Of a stretch of 64,000 bases of DNA, positions 9,942 to 21,531 are shown piece after piece. The notes beneath the pieces were generated by a model. The model saw only the letters and a program-made list of their open reading frames with translations, had not been told where the DNA came from and searched no databases. Each line of letters opens with the position of its first letter. Position 1 is the first letter of the stretch. Both the position numbers and the translations under genes were made by a program. This stretch comes from Portulaca oleracea (lineage: Eukaryota; Streptophyta; Magnoliopsida; Caryophyllales; Portulacaceae), in contig CM055877.1 of assembly GCA_029582165.1 (NCBI GenBank), forward strand, positions 29,781,241-29,845,240. Direction: 5' to 3'.

Positions 9942-10928
9942 ATCCATATATATATGAAGTTGATGGTGACATGCAATTTCTTTTTTCAAAAATAATATAA
10001 ATCACATATAACATTGGTATTCCACTTACTTTTCAAACTATATATAAACATATTCCAAAGGCTTTTCAAATAATATAAATATCATGGGTATATGTTTGTA
10101 CCTATTTAGTTTTGTGGCATAATATATTGGTGATGTGTATTTAGTCTCACTTTTAGTTTTATTTGAGATTATGTTAATTCTATTGGTCAATTTTTCTCTC
10201 TTTATTTTTATTTTGTTTCGGAATATTGATCAATGTTTGTGTAATTCTTGCAGGAACAATCAAAGAGGCTTTCAATTGCCTGTAAAGTTTTGAAGTCGAA
10301 TATTAGTAAGAACGAATTTTATTCATACATAATTTGTGAAGAAACTACTTGACATACATGTGATGTTTTCAAATTTTAAATGCACCTCAATTACAATTTG
10401 AGTATGATGATTCGTTGCTTGAAATTATAATGTTATCTTATTGTAGGTTGTTGAATATATTGTAGAACATGTTGTAAGTATTATGGCTCATATTCAAAAG
10501 TAAAATTCTCAAACATACTATATATACTCTAAAAAAAACATTAGAGCTCAATCAAAAGATATATATTATGTTGCAATGACAAAAGATATATATTACGTAT
10601 TAGATAAATAATAAATAAATTGTATACCAGAAAAAGTTATTTTTTATTTTAAAAAATGAATAAATAGCATCACATAACATTTTCTCTAAATGTAAATTTC
10701 TTTTTGTTCGATGGATGGTGTAAAACGTTTGTACGTAGTGAGTTATGGCATGTTTTCTCTTAATGTAAATGTCTTTGAATAGATATAAGTAAGAAAATAT
10801 TCAATAGAAAAATTATATTTATAAATAATAAATTCATAAATACTTTCATAAAAAAGGTAAATAAATTAAATTTTTATAAAACATGTAATTTGATTGTGTC
10901 ATGTGCAACGCACGGGTCAAAAGGCTAG
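9942..10928 (+). mobile_element. AT-rich DNA ending in a Helitron 3' terminus
   Basis: The right end has the Helitron signature: a GTGCAACGCAC stem-loop followed by GGGTCAAAAGG and CTAG at 10925-10928, with a T next. The left end is not identified, so the extent is uncertain and MULE-like element 2 could itself lie within this Helitron. The body is AT-rich with no ORF of note; a possible acceptor and short exon-like piece occurs at 10254-10300. Confidence 0.5.
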
Positions 10929-11042
10929 TATATAGTTATTTCTAATCTCTCTCCCACTTATTGTTGGAGGAAAGGGAGTATTGGTATAGATTATAATGGT
11001 AAACTCACTTAGGATATCGCTAAGAGTCGTGAACGAACTAAC
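10929..11042. other. Host sequence between Helitron end and solo LTR
   Basis: This 114-bp stretch ends in CTAAC (11038-11042), the target duplication of the solo LTR. The other copy is at 40374-40378, so this sequence was once contiguous with 40379 onward. Confidence 0.6.
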
Positions 11043-11539
11043 TGTAACGCCCCGGAAATTCAATTATAGAAAAGTCAAAGTCAAACCAACGTTAACAGGA
11101 AAGTTTAACGGAAGACTCAAACTTATTGGACATCACTGTTGTATCCCCAAAGGAATACAAGGCGAGAAGGAAAACTATAATTGTCTGACAACGATAAACC
11201 AACTAACAAACTCATACTTAGAAATAAAATTCAAAACTAACTTCAGTTTTTTCAGAAAAGGAACGCAATGTAATTAACAACTTCTAAACACACCGTCCTC
11301 ACTTCTAATTCTCGTCCCCAGCATATAGATTTTCACCTGAAAACAAAACATTACAAAAATGAGGGGGAAAACTCAATAATGTCTACCTCTAACCGTTAAA
11401 AACAATTCAAATTCATTTCAATTCATTTAGGGGAGAGGGAACAAGTCAAACCATTTCACAAACCTTTAACCCTTAAGCGTTTTCCTCAACCCAACCAATC
11501 CATATTTTATTATGCGGGCGGGATACCAAATCCCTTATA

Positions 11540-11870
11540 GTAACAATCGCCTACCAAAGACATCAATACATATCATCTATCCTATATCAGGGATGAAACT
11601 CTGATCTCCTAACACATAACCCTACAGGATACCAAATCCTGGTCTCCAGGTTATCGCCCGCAAAAACATTAGCCTACCAAAAGCATCAAAACAATCGCCT
11701 ACCAAAGACATCAAAACAATCGCCTACCAAAGGCATCAAAAATCATCTATCCTATATCAGGGATGAAACCCTGATCTCCTTACACATAGCCCTACAGGAT
11801 ACCAAATCCTGGTCTCCGGGTTATCGCCCGCAAAAATATTAACCTACCAAAGGCATCAAAACAATATAAT
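11540..11870 (+). repeat. GCCTACCAAAGGC-type repeats with a duplicated segment of about 160 bp
   Basis: Five copies of GCCTACCAAAGRC sit around two copies of a longer segment (ATCATCTATCCTATATCAGG ... CCCGCAAAAA). This is an older version of the stem-loop array found in the other LTRs. Confidence 0.75.
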
Positions 11871-12999
11871 CGCTTAATGTTTCACTTTGAATTATTAGTG
11901 TCTTATGCAAATCTCAGCTCACAGCTCTCAAGTCGACCCAACCCGGGTTATTAAAACCAGTAATGAAACTACTCAAAAAAGACCATCTCAATTTCTCAAC
12001 TCATAAATCAAAGCACAACAGTTATCCAAAATATATGGTCACATTTCCCACATAAAGTCCCCTTCGGGATGCAAATCTCAAAACAGATTAGAAAAGCAAT
12101 AAAACACTTAAAGAGCATCCCAGTGGGAATTAGGGCATAGACATTACCTGATTAGCTTCACTTCACAGCAAAAACGAACACACTTGAGCTCACTAACGAC
12201 GCGAACTAGCTCGGGCCTAAAATAGAAATAATTACTCTAATCAAAACGCGCCCTTCGAAGTTAGCATTAATTACCTTCTATCTAACCCTCCCCTAGGAAC
12301 ACTACAGGTTCCCATCATTCATGAATTTACACTTTAAATTTCCCAAACATTCCAAGTAATCACATAACAAAACCAAACAACTTTTTCACTCAACAACACA
12401 TTCATTAATAATTAACATCAACAAGACAGATTACAACAAACACATAAAAAAAGTCATAACTTGACTTCCCGACATTCCATGGATCTGATTTTGGACTTTT
12501 CGGAAACCTCAGGATGTCTATTAAAACTCTTATGTTGAACTCGAGACCAAAGACACGCTCTAAAGTCCTCAAAAACCGTTATCAATCCAAACTGTCCAGA
12601 TCTGACCTAGGTCTGGTAATCGGGGTATAACTCGACTTATACAACTCCAAAGTCCGACCCGGAAAACTCCTATGAAATCGAACATCTAAGGGAACCTCCA
12701 GTTCAAAGGGTTCGATCAAAGGACGACTATACTTCTCGTGGTGACCCGTTCTTTACACCCTATCGAAACTATTCTGTTCCCGGTTCCCATATAATTGGTA
12801 ATTTCGGTTCTAACGTTCACCATTCGATCCTAGGGTCCTAATTTGGGCTTAAAACAGTGACTAAGGGTAAGGTTTCTACCTTAAACCAACCGGGGTCTAA
12901 AATGTACCACTTATAACCGACAATTTAAACCTTTCTATGTAAAGAACTTAATAATAACGTAATAATACTACAAACACGTAATAATAACATAATCCATTA

Positions 13000-14976
13000 T
13001 CTATTATTAATTATATTAAAACAAAACCAAAGTCACCACAAATCCGCCACGTGTCATTCATATAAAAAAGCTCAAATTTTACTTTTAAAAAAAACCCTTC
13101 TACCTAATTTAATTTTAATGGCAATTAAATTGTATAATAACAATTAAATCAACTAATTAAATAAAGTATGACAATTAAATTAAATTGTACAACTAAAAGC
13201 TCAAAACTCTTCATATTCTTCAAAGTAACCCTTCAGCTCTGTAAATTACACACAACTAAAAACATATAAAATAAAAATCGAACAAATCAATGGACAAAAA
13301 TTCAATAGTCACATATCTATTACTCATTGATTATTTATTAAATACTCAAATCTCACATATGTTCAGTTATATGATAAATAATTATATCATTGATACATAT
13401 ATTCTCACTGTTCCTACATATGTATCCCTTAATCTCACATAATTCTCCATAGTAAACAATGCATGTTTGAAGGTAGTTTTATTCCATTATCTCACTACTC
13501 TTAAATTTGCTCCAGCTTATAATCATTTTTGCAAGTTCAAATAACTCATTTGTAATCCATGCTCAACCTTACTTTTTGACAGCCACAACTTCCTCTTGCA
13601 ACTAGACAAAGTCATCACTTTTCACAAGTGGATTTCTTTCACTTCAGATTACCAGGTATTCTATTCTTATCAAATTTACTTGCATTCTTTTATTTGACAT
13701 TTGATGGGTAAACATTTTAATTTCATAGCTTCATGTGCCCTTTTACTAAGAGATTACTTTCAAAAGATTAAACTAATCATGAGTTAGTCAAATAGGCAAA
13801 CCAACCATAATAGGAAGAAAAAAGGTCACAAAATTTGACTTCAGACCAGTTTCAAGATTCAAAAAATAAGCCGAATAAAAGTGATTCATTTACAAGTTGT
13901 TGATATAAACATAAGTCATGACATGCATAATAATGCTCTCCTCCATTTCTTAACATTCACTTGCCCAAAATTTTTACATAATATTAACTTTTGAATCATT
14001 AAAGCATAATTTTAAATAAATACAATAATTTATTATATATAATTTATATTAAATTTTTGTAGTAAAAACAACTTATAAAAATATTATTCTATAATTAATT
14101 AAGAAAATATTTGTAGTAAAATTTTATTTCCTATCAGAAAAAATGGTTAACAAAATACGAATATGATCACCACCAAATACATAAATTATGTTCATAAAAA
14201 AAAAAGATCCTAAGATTCTTGATACATTCTCCTAAGTTAATTATACAAACCTAATAATGCAAAAAATAAACATATAATTAATATGCAATTAAAATAATCT
14301 TCGTAAGATTTTTATTGACAATACGACAAAAAATGTAAATACATCTCTCTTTGTTAAAACAATAAGTAATGCAACTTTGTTTCGATTGATGTTGTAATTG
14401 TTGATATATACTAAAATTTTAGAATTAGAAAATTTAAAACTATTAGTTATTTGCTACTAAATAATAATGATTTATAATTTCTTGAACCATTTTTATTTTA
14501 ATTCAATTTTATAAAAAAACATTATATTTATTCAATGAAATAAGTTTCCAACAACATTATGTTTATAATGTATGGACATAGTTTCTATTATCTTAATCAT
14601 TTATTCCAATATTTACGATTTAAATATTTTTTTTGCATGTTATTGACAAATATTTAAAGGGAATTATGGAGTTGTTGGCATTCAAATTAACTAATAAAGA
14701 AATTAATATTGTTCTTTGTTATATGTAATTAGGACAATATTAAAAATTAATATAAATTTTAGTATCATTCACTACTATATTATTTAAATTTACTTTGAAG
14801 ACAATTAATTGATATGAAACAAATACAAAAATAGTGATAGTACGAATATTGTATAATTTTTTTATAAATTCCTAATTATTATTTGAATCGGTAATTATTA
14901 TTAAACTACTCTAAAAAAAGTAAATTACATATATATACTGAAAAATTTCCCGTGCAACGCACGGGATATACAATTA
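13000..14976 (+). mobile_element. Helitron 2 (non-autonomous)
   Basis: The 5' end TCTATTATTAATTATATTAA with AAACAAAAC closely resembles the start of Helitron 3 at 15515. The 3' end has the stem-loop CCCGTGCAACGCACGGG at 14950-14966, followed by ATATACAATTA but no clear CTRR. The interior is AT-rich with no helicase or Rep motif and no convincing gene. Its last about 300 bp match a decayed copy at about 56100-56440. Confidence 0.6.
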
Positions 14977-15504
14977 GGGATATTGGATTCTAATAATCCC
15001 TACTATCACAAATTGTATGGCAATAATCTCTACTATCATTTTGGATTCTGGTGGTCCAAAAAAATAAATAAATTGTATTGTAGTGGGGCAAAATCGAGTG
15101 TATACGCTAAATATCATAGATTTTGTGTTGCATTTGATTCAAAACTTTGTATAACACTTTACCACGGTTTTTATTGAATTTACAGCATCTCTCCTAAATT
15201 TTTTCAATTTTTTATGATTTTTTACGTTTTTATTCATTTTAAAAAATCATAATAATTGCTCGGAATCTCAAAAAAATAATTTAAAAAATGTTTTAGTAAC
15301 TACACTTCGTTACCTATCTAGGGGTAGGAACCAAAAAAACAAAAACAATATGGGGTAGGCATGGAAAAAATAAAAAGATTGTGGTGATGGATTTGGTACC
15401 ATTACAATACAATTTTTTTTTTTAGACCACAAAAATCAAAAATGATAGTAAGGATTATTGCCATACAATTTGTGATAGTAGGGATTATTAGAATCCAATT
15501 TCCC
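14977..15504. mobile_element. MULE-type MITE, 528 bp
   Basis: The terminal inverted repeats are about 80 bp (left GGGATATTGGATTCTAATAA, right its reverse complement with one difference in that stretch). They are flanked by a perfect 10-base duplication TATACAATTA at 14967-14976 and 15505-15514. TIR length and a 9-11-bp duplication fit a Mutator-type miniature element. A 64-residue frame at 14983-15177 is inside the TIR and not considered a gene. Confidence 0.8.
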
Positions 15505-15996
15505 TATACAATTATCTATTAACTATATTAAAACAAAACTCTCTACAATAAGAAAATGTCATCTGTCAATCCCAACCCATCACCAAATGATGCCACATGT
15601 AAATCATATCCCAACCTATCAAATTTTCTGTGTCATCAATTAGTATGTAGCTTAAGATGGAAGAACAATTACAATTTAATATGTTATAAGAATCATTACA
15701 TCAATTTTTAATTAAACTTTGAAAAATCATTATCCAATTGCAATTGGACCTTTAAGTTCCTCGTATTTTCCAAGGAGTTTATTGTGCAAAAACAAAAGAT
15801 TGTAAAAATCAACAATTACTCCAATTTATTTTACGTAAAATGTAAATATGATTTATTATATTCAACTTGACATTCAGTTACAGAAATACCAAAAGTCCAA
15901 AAGAATAAGTTCTTTTTCACTCATTGCTCATTATAAACACCTAAATCTTCCTTATTCTCTCTTCGTTGTTATCTGTTATATAATCAATAATTATAC

Positions 15997-17956
15997 TGTA
16001 ACGCCCCGAAAATTCAATTATCGAAAAGTCAAAGTCAAACTAACGTTAACAGACAAAATTTAGCGGAAGACTTAAACTGTTATTAGGCGTCACTGCCGTA
16101 TCCCCGAAGGAACACAAGGCAAGAAGGAAAAACAACGACTGTCTGTCAACGGCAACCAACTAACAAACTCATACTTAGAAATAAACCTCAAACTGACTTC
16201 AAGTCTTTCAAAAAGAAGCATAACAAAAGTAAAGACTCCTAGACATGTCGTCCTCACTTCTAATTCCCGTCCCCAACATATTGATTAGCACCTGAAAACA
16301 AAACATTTCAAAAATGAGGGGGAAAACTCAATAATGTCTACCCTTAACGTTAAAAACAAGTTAAGTTCATTTCAATTCATTTGAGGAAGGGGAAACAAGT
16401 CAAACCTTTTAATAAATCGTTTAACCAATACAACTGTTTTCCTCAACCCAACCCATTCATTTTATTATGCGGGCGGGATATCAAATCCCATATAGTAACA
16501 TCGCCTACCAAAGGCATCAAAACAATCGCCTACCAAAGGCATCAAGGTAACCGCCTACCAAAGGCATAAATATAGTAATTACCTACCAAAGGCATCAAAG
16601 TAACCGCCTACCAAAGGCATTAAAGTAACCGCCTAACAAAGGCATTTAAGTAACCGCCTACCAAAGGCATCAACAGAACAAACCCGCTAAATGTTTCACT
16701 TGAGTTATTAGTATATTATTAAAACTCAGCTCACAACTCTCAAGTCAAACCCAACCCAGGTTATCAAACCAATAATAAAACCACTACTAAAAGATCATCC
16801 AATTTCTCAACTCAATAAAATCAAAGCACAAACAAATACAAATAGTTATCCAAAACAGATGGTCATATTTCCACAAAAGTCCCCTTTCGGGATGCAATTG
16901 TCAAAACAGATTAGAAAGCATTAAAACACATTTAAAGAGCATCCCGGTGGGGATTAGAGCATAGATATTACCTGGTTAACTTCACTTCACAGCAAAACGA
17001 ACACACTTGAGCTCACTTACGACGCGAGTTAGCTTGGGCGTTTAGGGTTAGGGCACGGGTTCCGGCGACTGGGCGTGCGACTGGTCGAGGCGGTGGCGTC
17101 AGGCGAGACTCCGGTGACGTCGGCGGCGGTGGAGGGTGTCTGGGTGGTCGAGAGTCGCGGTGGTGGAGATGATCGGTGGTGGTCAGAGTCGAACCCAACA
17201 ACGACACTTCGTTTCTTCGTGTGTGAGCGGGCGTGCGGCGGTTTCTGGTGATGATGAGGGTCGCGCGGTGGTCGGGAGTCGACGACGACGACCAAGGTGG
17301 CGGTTGGTGGTGGCGTCGCGGTGGCAGGAGGCGAGAGAGACAGGGAGATCGAGAGGGAGAGAGAAAAAGAGAAAGAACGAGAGAGGGAAAGAGCGGCGGT
17401 TTCCGGCGACTCCCGGCGGTGGCGGCGCGGCGCGGCGGTGGCTGGGGGACGGCAGACGCGTAGGGAGAGAGAGAGAGAGAGGGGAAGGCTAGGGTTAGGG
17501 TTTAGGGTTTGAAGATTATTAGGGTTTGAGGGAGAGAGAGAGGGGTTTTATATCATCCAACAATTTAGGCCCAATTAGTCTAATCCTAACTCTTAGCCCA
17601 ACCCAACACTAAAACAATTAAAGCAAACTGATTTTTCTAAGAATAAGCTAATAATAATAATAATAATAGTAATAATAATAATAATACTAATAATAATATA
17701 ATCACATAACAAATAATATTCACGTTAATTAATCACATAACTCAATAATATTAATAGTAATACTAATAATAAAAAGAGTAAAACTAATAATACTAAACGC
17801 ATGAAATTACCGATATACCCTTGTTAGTCTCTCACGATCCTACGAGCTCAAGTGTTAGCAAAATAAAACACAAACGAATAATAATAAGCAACGAAATCAA
17901 ACCTAATTTACTAACGACGTCACGGTCAATATCTTTGGATTTTTCGGGGTTTTACA
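15997..17956 (-). repeat. LTR (3' LTR in element orientation)
   Basis: Starts TGTAACGCCCCG and ends TTTTACA, 1960 bp. It contains a seven-unit GCCTACCAAAGGC array (16499-16680), a GC-rich purine-pyrimidine tract (17040-17480), a telobox-like AGGGTTAGGGTTTAGGGTTT (17490-17510) and a - strand TATA box (TATAAAA, complement of 17546-17552). ORFs predicted in the GC-rich part on both strands are composition artefacts. Confidence 0.92.
16499..16680 (+). repeat. Seven-unit GCCTACCAAAGGC stem-loop array in LTR
   Basis: Units of 25-28 bp with the core GCCTACCAAAGGC (GCCT and AGGC can pair over a five-base loop). An equivalent array is at 25217-25390 in the partner LTR. Confidence 0.9.
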
Positions 17957-18063
17957 TCATTACCTCCTTAAAAGAAGTTTCGTCCTCGAAACTTAAACTT
18001 AAGCCTAACGATTCGGTAACAATCCTAACAGTTCCGTTCTCCCTAAAACTCGAGGTTTTACAT
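17957..18063 (-). other. Duplicated polypurine tract region
   Basis: The - strand sequence CGAAACTTCTTTTAAGGAGG with TAATGATGTAA occurs twice, next to the LTR (17951-17985) and again at about 18054-18095. The spacer of about 105 bp begins with TGTAAAACC, the first nine LTR bases, then switches to TCGAGTTTTAGGG. This looks like a reverse-transcription template switch that joined two 3' ends. Confidence 0.75.
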
Positions 18064-18073
18064 CATTACCTCC

Positions 18074-18463
18074 TTAAAAGAAGTTTCGTCCTCGAAACTT
18101 GACGTACCTTAAAGAGTGAAACAGGTGAGGGTATTTCGTTCTCATCTCTTCTTCTGTTTCCCAGGTTGCTTCCGTTGTGGCATGATTTGCCCATCGCACT
18201 TTCACCAAGGGGACCACTTTCCTTCGAAGTTGTTTTTCCCTACGATCCAAAATTTCCAGCGGCTGCTCTTCATAGCTCAGATCTTCTTGTAGCTGAAGCG
18301 GCTCAGGATCAATCACATGAGTTGGGTCTGGAACATATTTCCTGAGTTGTGACACATGGAAGACATTGTGCACTCTTGGAAGTTCTCCTGGCAGTTGCAG
18401 CTTGTAGGCAACTTCTCCGATGTGTTCTAAGATTGGATATGGCCCGATAAACATTGGTGTCAA
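18074..18463 (-). pseudogene. Integrase C-terminus and chromodomain
   Basis: 129 codons. The first part (GPYPILEHIGEVAYKLQLP, then LHNVFHVSQLRKY-like) is the integrase C-terminal GPY/F region. The last about 50 residues (VPLVKVRWANHATTEATWE, then EMRTKYPHLF) form a chromodomain, which in this lineage is thought to direct integration to heterochromatin. It ends at KFRGRNFF and the polypurine tract. It is separated from the rest of integrase by a frameshift near 18464 and an in-frame TAG at 18667-18669, so it is part of a broken pol gene. Confidence 0.9.
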
Positions 18464-18666
18464 CTTCCCGACTGACCGAACCTCATAACTCCTTTCGTGG
18501 GTGAAACCCGTAAAAACACATATTCTCCTACTTCGAACTCCAAAGGTCTCCTCCTCCTGTCAGCATAGCTCTTTTTTCGACTTTGTGCCGCCTTCATTTT
18601 ATCTTGAATGTTCTGAGTAGTGGCCTGTATTAGGTCCGATCCTATCGTTAGAGCTTCATCGATGTC

Positions 18667-20016
18667 CTACCAACAGAGGGGAGTCCTACATCTCCTCCCA
18701 TATAAAGCTTCGAATGGTGACATCCCAATGCTAGCATGATAACTGTTGTTGTAGGAGAACTCAATGAGAGTCAACTCGTCATCCCACGAGTCCTTGAAAT
18801 CTAATGCGCATGCTCGCAGCATAACTTCAAGGGTTTGGATAGTCCTCTCAGTCTGCCCATCAGTAGCTGGGTGGAAAGCGGTGCTAAACTTGAGTTTGGT
18901 ACCAAACGCCTCTTGCAACTTCTTCCAAAATCCAGACTGGAATCTGATATCTCTGTCCGAGACTATAGAACTGGGGACTCCATGTAGTCTTACTATCTCT
19001 CTTACATAGGCTTGAGCTAGCCGTCCAGGACCGCTTGTTGCGATGGCTAGAAAATGAGCTGACTTGGTTAATCGATCCACAATTACCCATATTGTATTGT
19101 GTTTCCTCCTGGTCCTTGGCAGACCCACTACGAAGTCCATTGATATTGAGTCCCACTTCCGTTCGGGAACGTCTAGTGGCTGCAGAAGTCCGGCAGGTCG
19201 TTGATGTTCTGCCTTGACTCGTTGGCAAGTGAGGCATTTCGCCACAAAGTCCGCCACTTCTTGTTTCATATTACTCCACCAGAACATCTGTTTTAGATCC
19301 TTGTAAACCTTATTTCCCCCTGGGTGCACAGAATATGGTGTATTGTGCCCTTCTTCTAAAATCTTCCTCTTTAACTCCTCCATGTTAGGTACACAGACGT
19401 GGTTATGGAACCGTAATGTACCATCCTCGTGAATCACGAAACCAGGGGCCTTCCCTTGCAAAACCTCCTCCCGTATCTTGACAAGCTGTAAATCCAGCTC
19501 TTGAGTCCTCTTGATCTCTTCCATGAGAGTAGGTTGCAACTCCATGACATTCAATACAGCTTTCCTTCCAGGTGTCACCACGTTAATTTCCAGCCTCCTA
19601 AACTCCTCGCACAGCTCGTGCGGCATCATCATCAAGTGATTTACAGCAAGATAGGGTCTTCTACTCAGGGCATCAGCCACTACATTTGCTTTTTCGGGAT
19701 GATATTGGAAGTTCACATCATAGTCCTTCAGAAATTCTAACCATCGAGTCTGCCTAAGGTTTAGCTCCTTCCGTGTAAAAAGGTATTTCAAACTTTGATG
19801 GTCGGTGAATACCTCGCAGTGTACTCCATAAAGGTAGTGTCTCCAAATCTTAAGTGCAAAAACCACTGCTGCCAACTCCAAGTCATGAGTGGGGTAGTTC
19901 TTCTCATGTGTCTTCAGTTGTCTGGATGCATACACAATCACTTTCCCATTCTGCATGAGTACACAACCCAATCCACCATGTGATGCATCACTGTAGATAA
20001 TGAAACCTTCGTTCCC
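18667..20016 (-). pseudogene. RNase H and integrase core of Gypsy pol
   Basis: The open frame 18667-19971 gives RNase H ([20 protein letters not shown], then [10 protein letters not shown] and VADALSRR), followed by an integrase zinc finger ([17 protein letters not shown], then CLTCQ). The catalytic core follows ([31 protein letters not shown]), with the DDE residues present. The RNase H start ([13 protein letters not shown]) is just upstream, after an in-frame TAA at 20017-20019. A TAG ends the frame at 18667-18669, where the pol protein would normally continue. Confidence 0.93.
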
Positions 20017-21168
20017 TTAAGGTAGAGCGAGAATAGGGGCCAAGGTAAGCCTCTTCTTCAGCTCCTGAAATGCTTGCTCACATTTTTCCGACCACGTGAA
20101 CTTGATTGACTTTCGAGTCAAATTGGTCAAAGGGGTGGCGATTTTCGAGAAATCTTGAACAAATTTCCTATAATAGCCCGCCAAACCCAGAAAACTCCTA
20201 ACCTCAGTGGCATTCTTCGGCGTCGGCCACTTGGTGATAGCCTCCACCTTTTGAGGGTCTACTGCTACTCCTTCCTTAGACACCACGTGTCCTAAGAACG
20301 CTACTCGCTCCAACCAAAATTCACATTTCTTAAACTTCGCATAAAGTTCGTTACTACGCAAAGTCGTCAGTACTTCTTTCAGGTGGTTCGCATGCTCCTC
20401 CCGTGTTCCTGAGTACACCAATATATCATCGATGAACACCACCACAAACTTGTCCAGAAAGGGCTTGAACACTCGGTTCATTAAGTCCATGAAAGCAGCT
20501 GGGGCATTTGTGAGCCCGAACGACATTACTACGAACTCATAATGACCATATCGAGTTCAGAAGGCGGTTTTAGAGATGTCCTCCTCTCGGATTCTTAGCT
20601 GGTGATATCCTGATCTCAGGTCTATCTTCGAAAACATTGTTGCGCCCCGCAACTGGTCAAAGAGATCATCAATGCGAGGCAGAGGGTACCGATTTTTGAT
20701 GGTAATCTTGTTCAACTCCCGGTAATCGATGCATAACCTCATGCTACCATCCTTCTTCTTCACGAATAGTACAGGTGCTCCCCATGGTGACGTGCTTGGT
20801 CGTATGTACCCCTTTTCTAGCAGCTCATCCAGTTGGGTCTTCAATTCCTTTAGCTCTGCGGGCGCCATTCGATATGGGGCTTTTGAAACAGGTGCTGCCC
20901 CGGGCTCCAAATCGATGCAGAAATCCACCTCCCTGAGTGGAGGCATTCCCGGAATCTCCTCCGGGAAGACATCAGGAAATTTCTGAACTATCGGAATACT
21001 CTCAATCGTAGGCTCCGCCGCCTTGATGTCGATTACATTACACAAAAACCCTTCACAACCTTGGCCCAACAACTTCTGAGCCTTAAGGGCAGAGATAATC
21101 CTTACACCTTGAAGATGTCTATCGCTCCAATGCACTACCTTCTTCCCATTCGGTCCTACTAAGGTCAC
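20017..21168 (-). pseudogene. Gypsy reverse transcriptase
   Basis: Two frames separated by one stop (TGA at 20557-20559, in the motif [12 protein letters not shown] where Arg CGA is expected). The upstream part has [40 protein letters not shown] and [14 protein letters not shown]. The downstream part has [18 protein letters not shown] and the catalytic FIDDILVYS. All seven RT blocks are recognisable. A TAA at 20017-20019 follows LAPILALP, before RNase H. Confidence 0.95.
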
Positions 21169-21171
21169 CTT

Positions 21172-21531
21172 TTACTTGTAGCAATCTATCTGAGCTCTAT
21201 ATTTTGCTAACCAATCCATCCCCAAAATAACATCAAACTCCATTAGAACAAACATATAGAGGTCTGCCTCAAATTCGTGACCTGCTATCACTATAGGACA
21301 TCCACCATATAACTCTCCACAACTAATGGTATCCCCGGTGGGTAGGGCTACTGACATAGGCTTACTATTCTCCGAGGGTTTCATCTTAGCCTTCTCTACT
21401 ATAGCTCGTCCAACAAAAGAATGACTAGCACCAGAATCAAATAAAACAGACACATTGTAGAGGTGGAGAGAGAAGGTACCCGTCACGACGTCTACTTCAT
21501 TCTCAGCCTCATCCTTCTTCATCACATACAC
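21172..21531 (-). pseudogene. Gypsy aspartic protease
   Basis: 119 codons with the active-site motif LFDSGASHSFV and the later GMDWLAKYRAQIDC typical of plant Gypsy proteases. A TAA (21172-21174) now separates it from reverse transcriptase, and the stretch between it and gag is in a different frame. Confidence 0.9.

Noticed and set aside
16499..16680. Regularly spaced 25-28-bp repeats resembling a CRISPR array
   Set aside because: Repeats are contiguous with near-constant short spacers inside plant LTRs, recur in the partner LTR, and there are no cas genes.
17013..17512. Several overlapping ORFs in the GC-rich LTR segment (also 25733-26227 and 23826-24171)
   Set aside because: All derive from GGCG and GAGA-rich LTR leader sequence repeated in each LTR; frames on both strands, no recognisable protein. 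Only the part of 23833-24171 above 23999 belongs to the extra ORF.
17490..17512. Interstitial telomere sequence (AGGGTTAGGGTTTAGGGTTT)
   Set aside because: Only two or three units, present at the same position in each LTR just downstream of the TATA box; better explained as a telobox-type promoter or leader motif.
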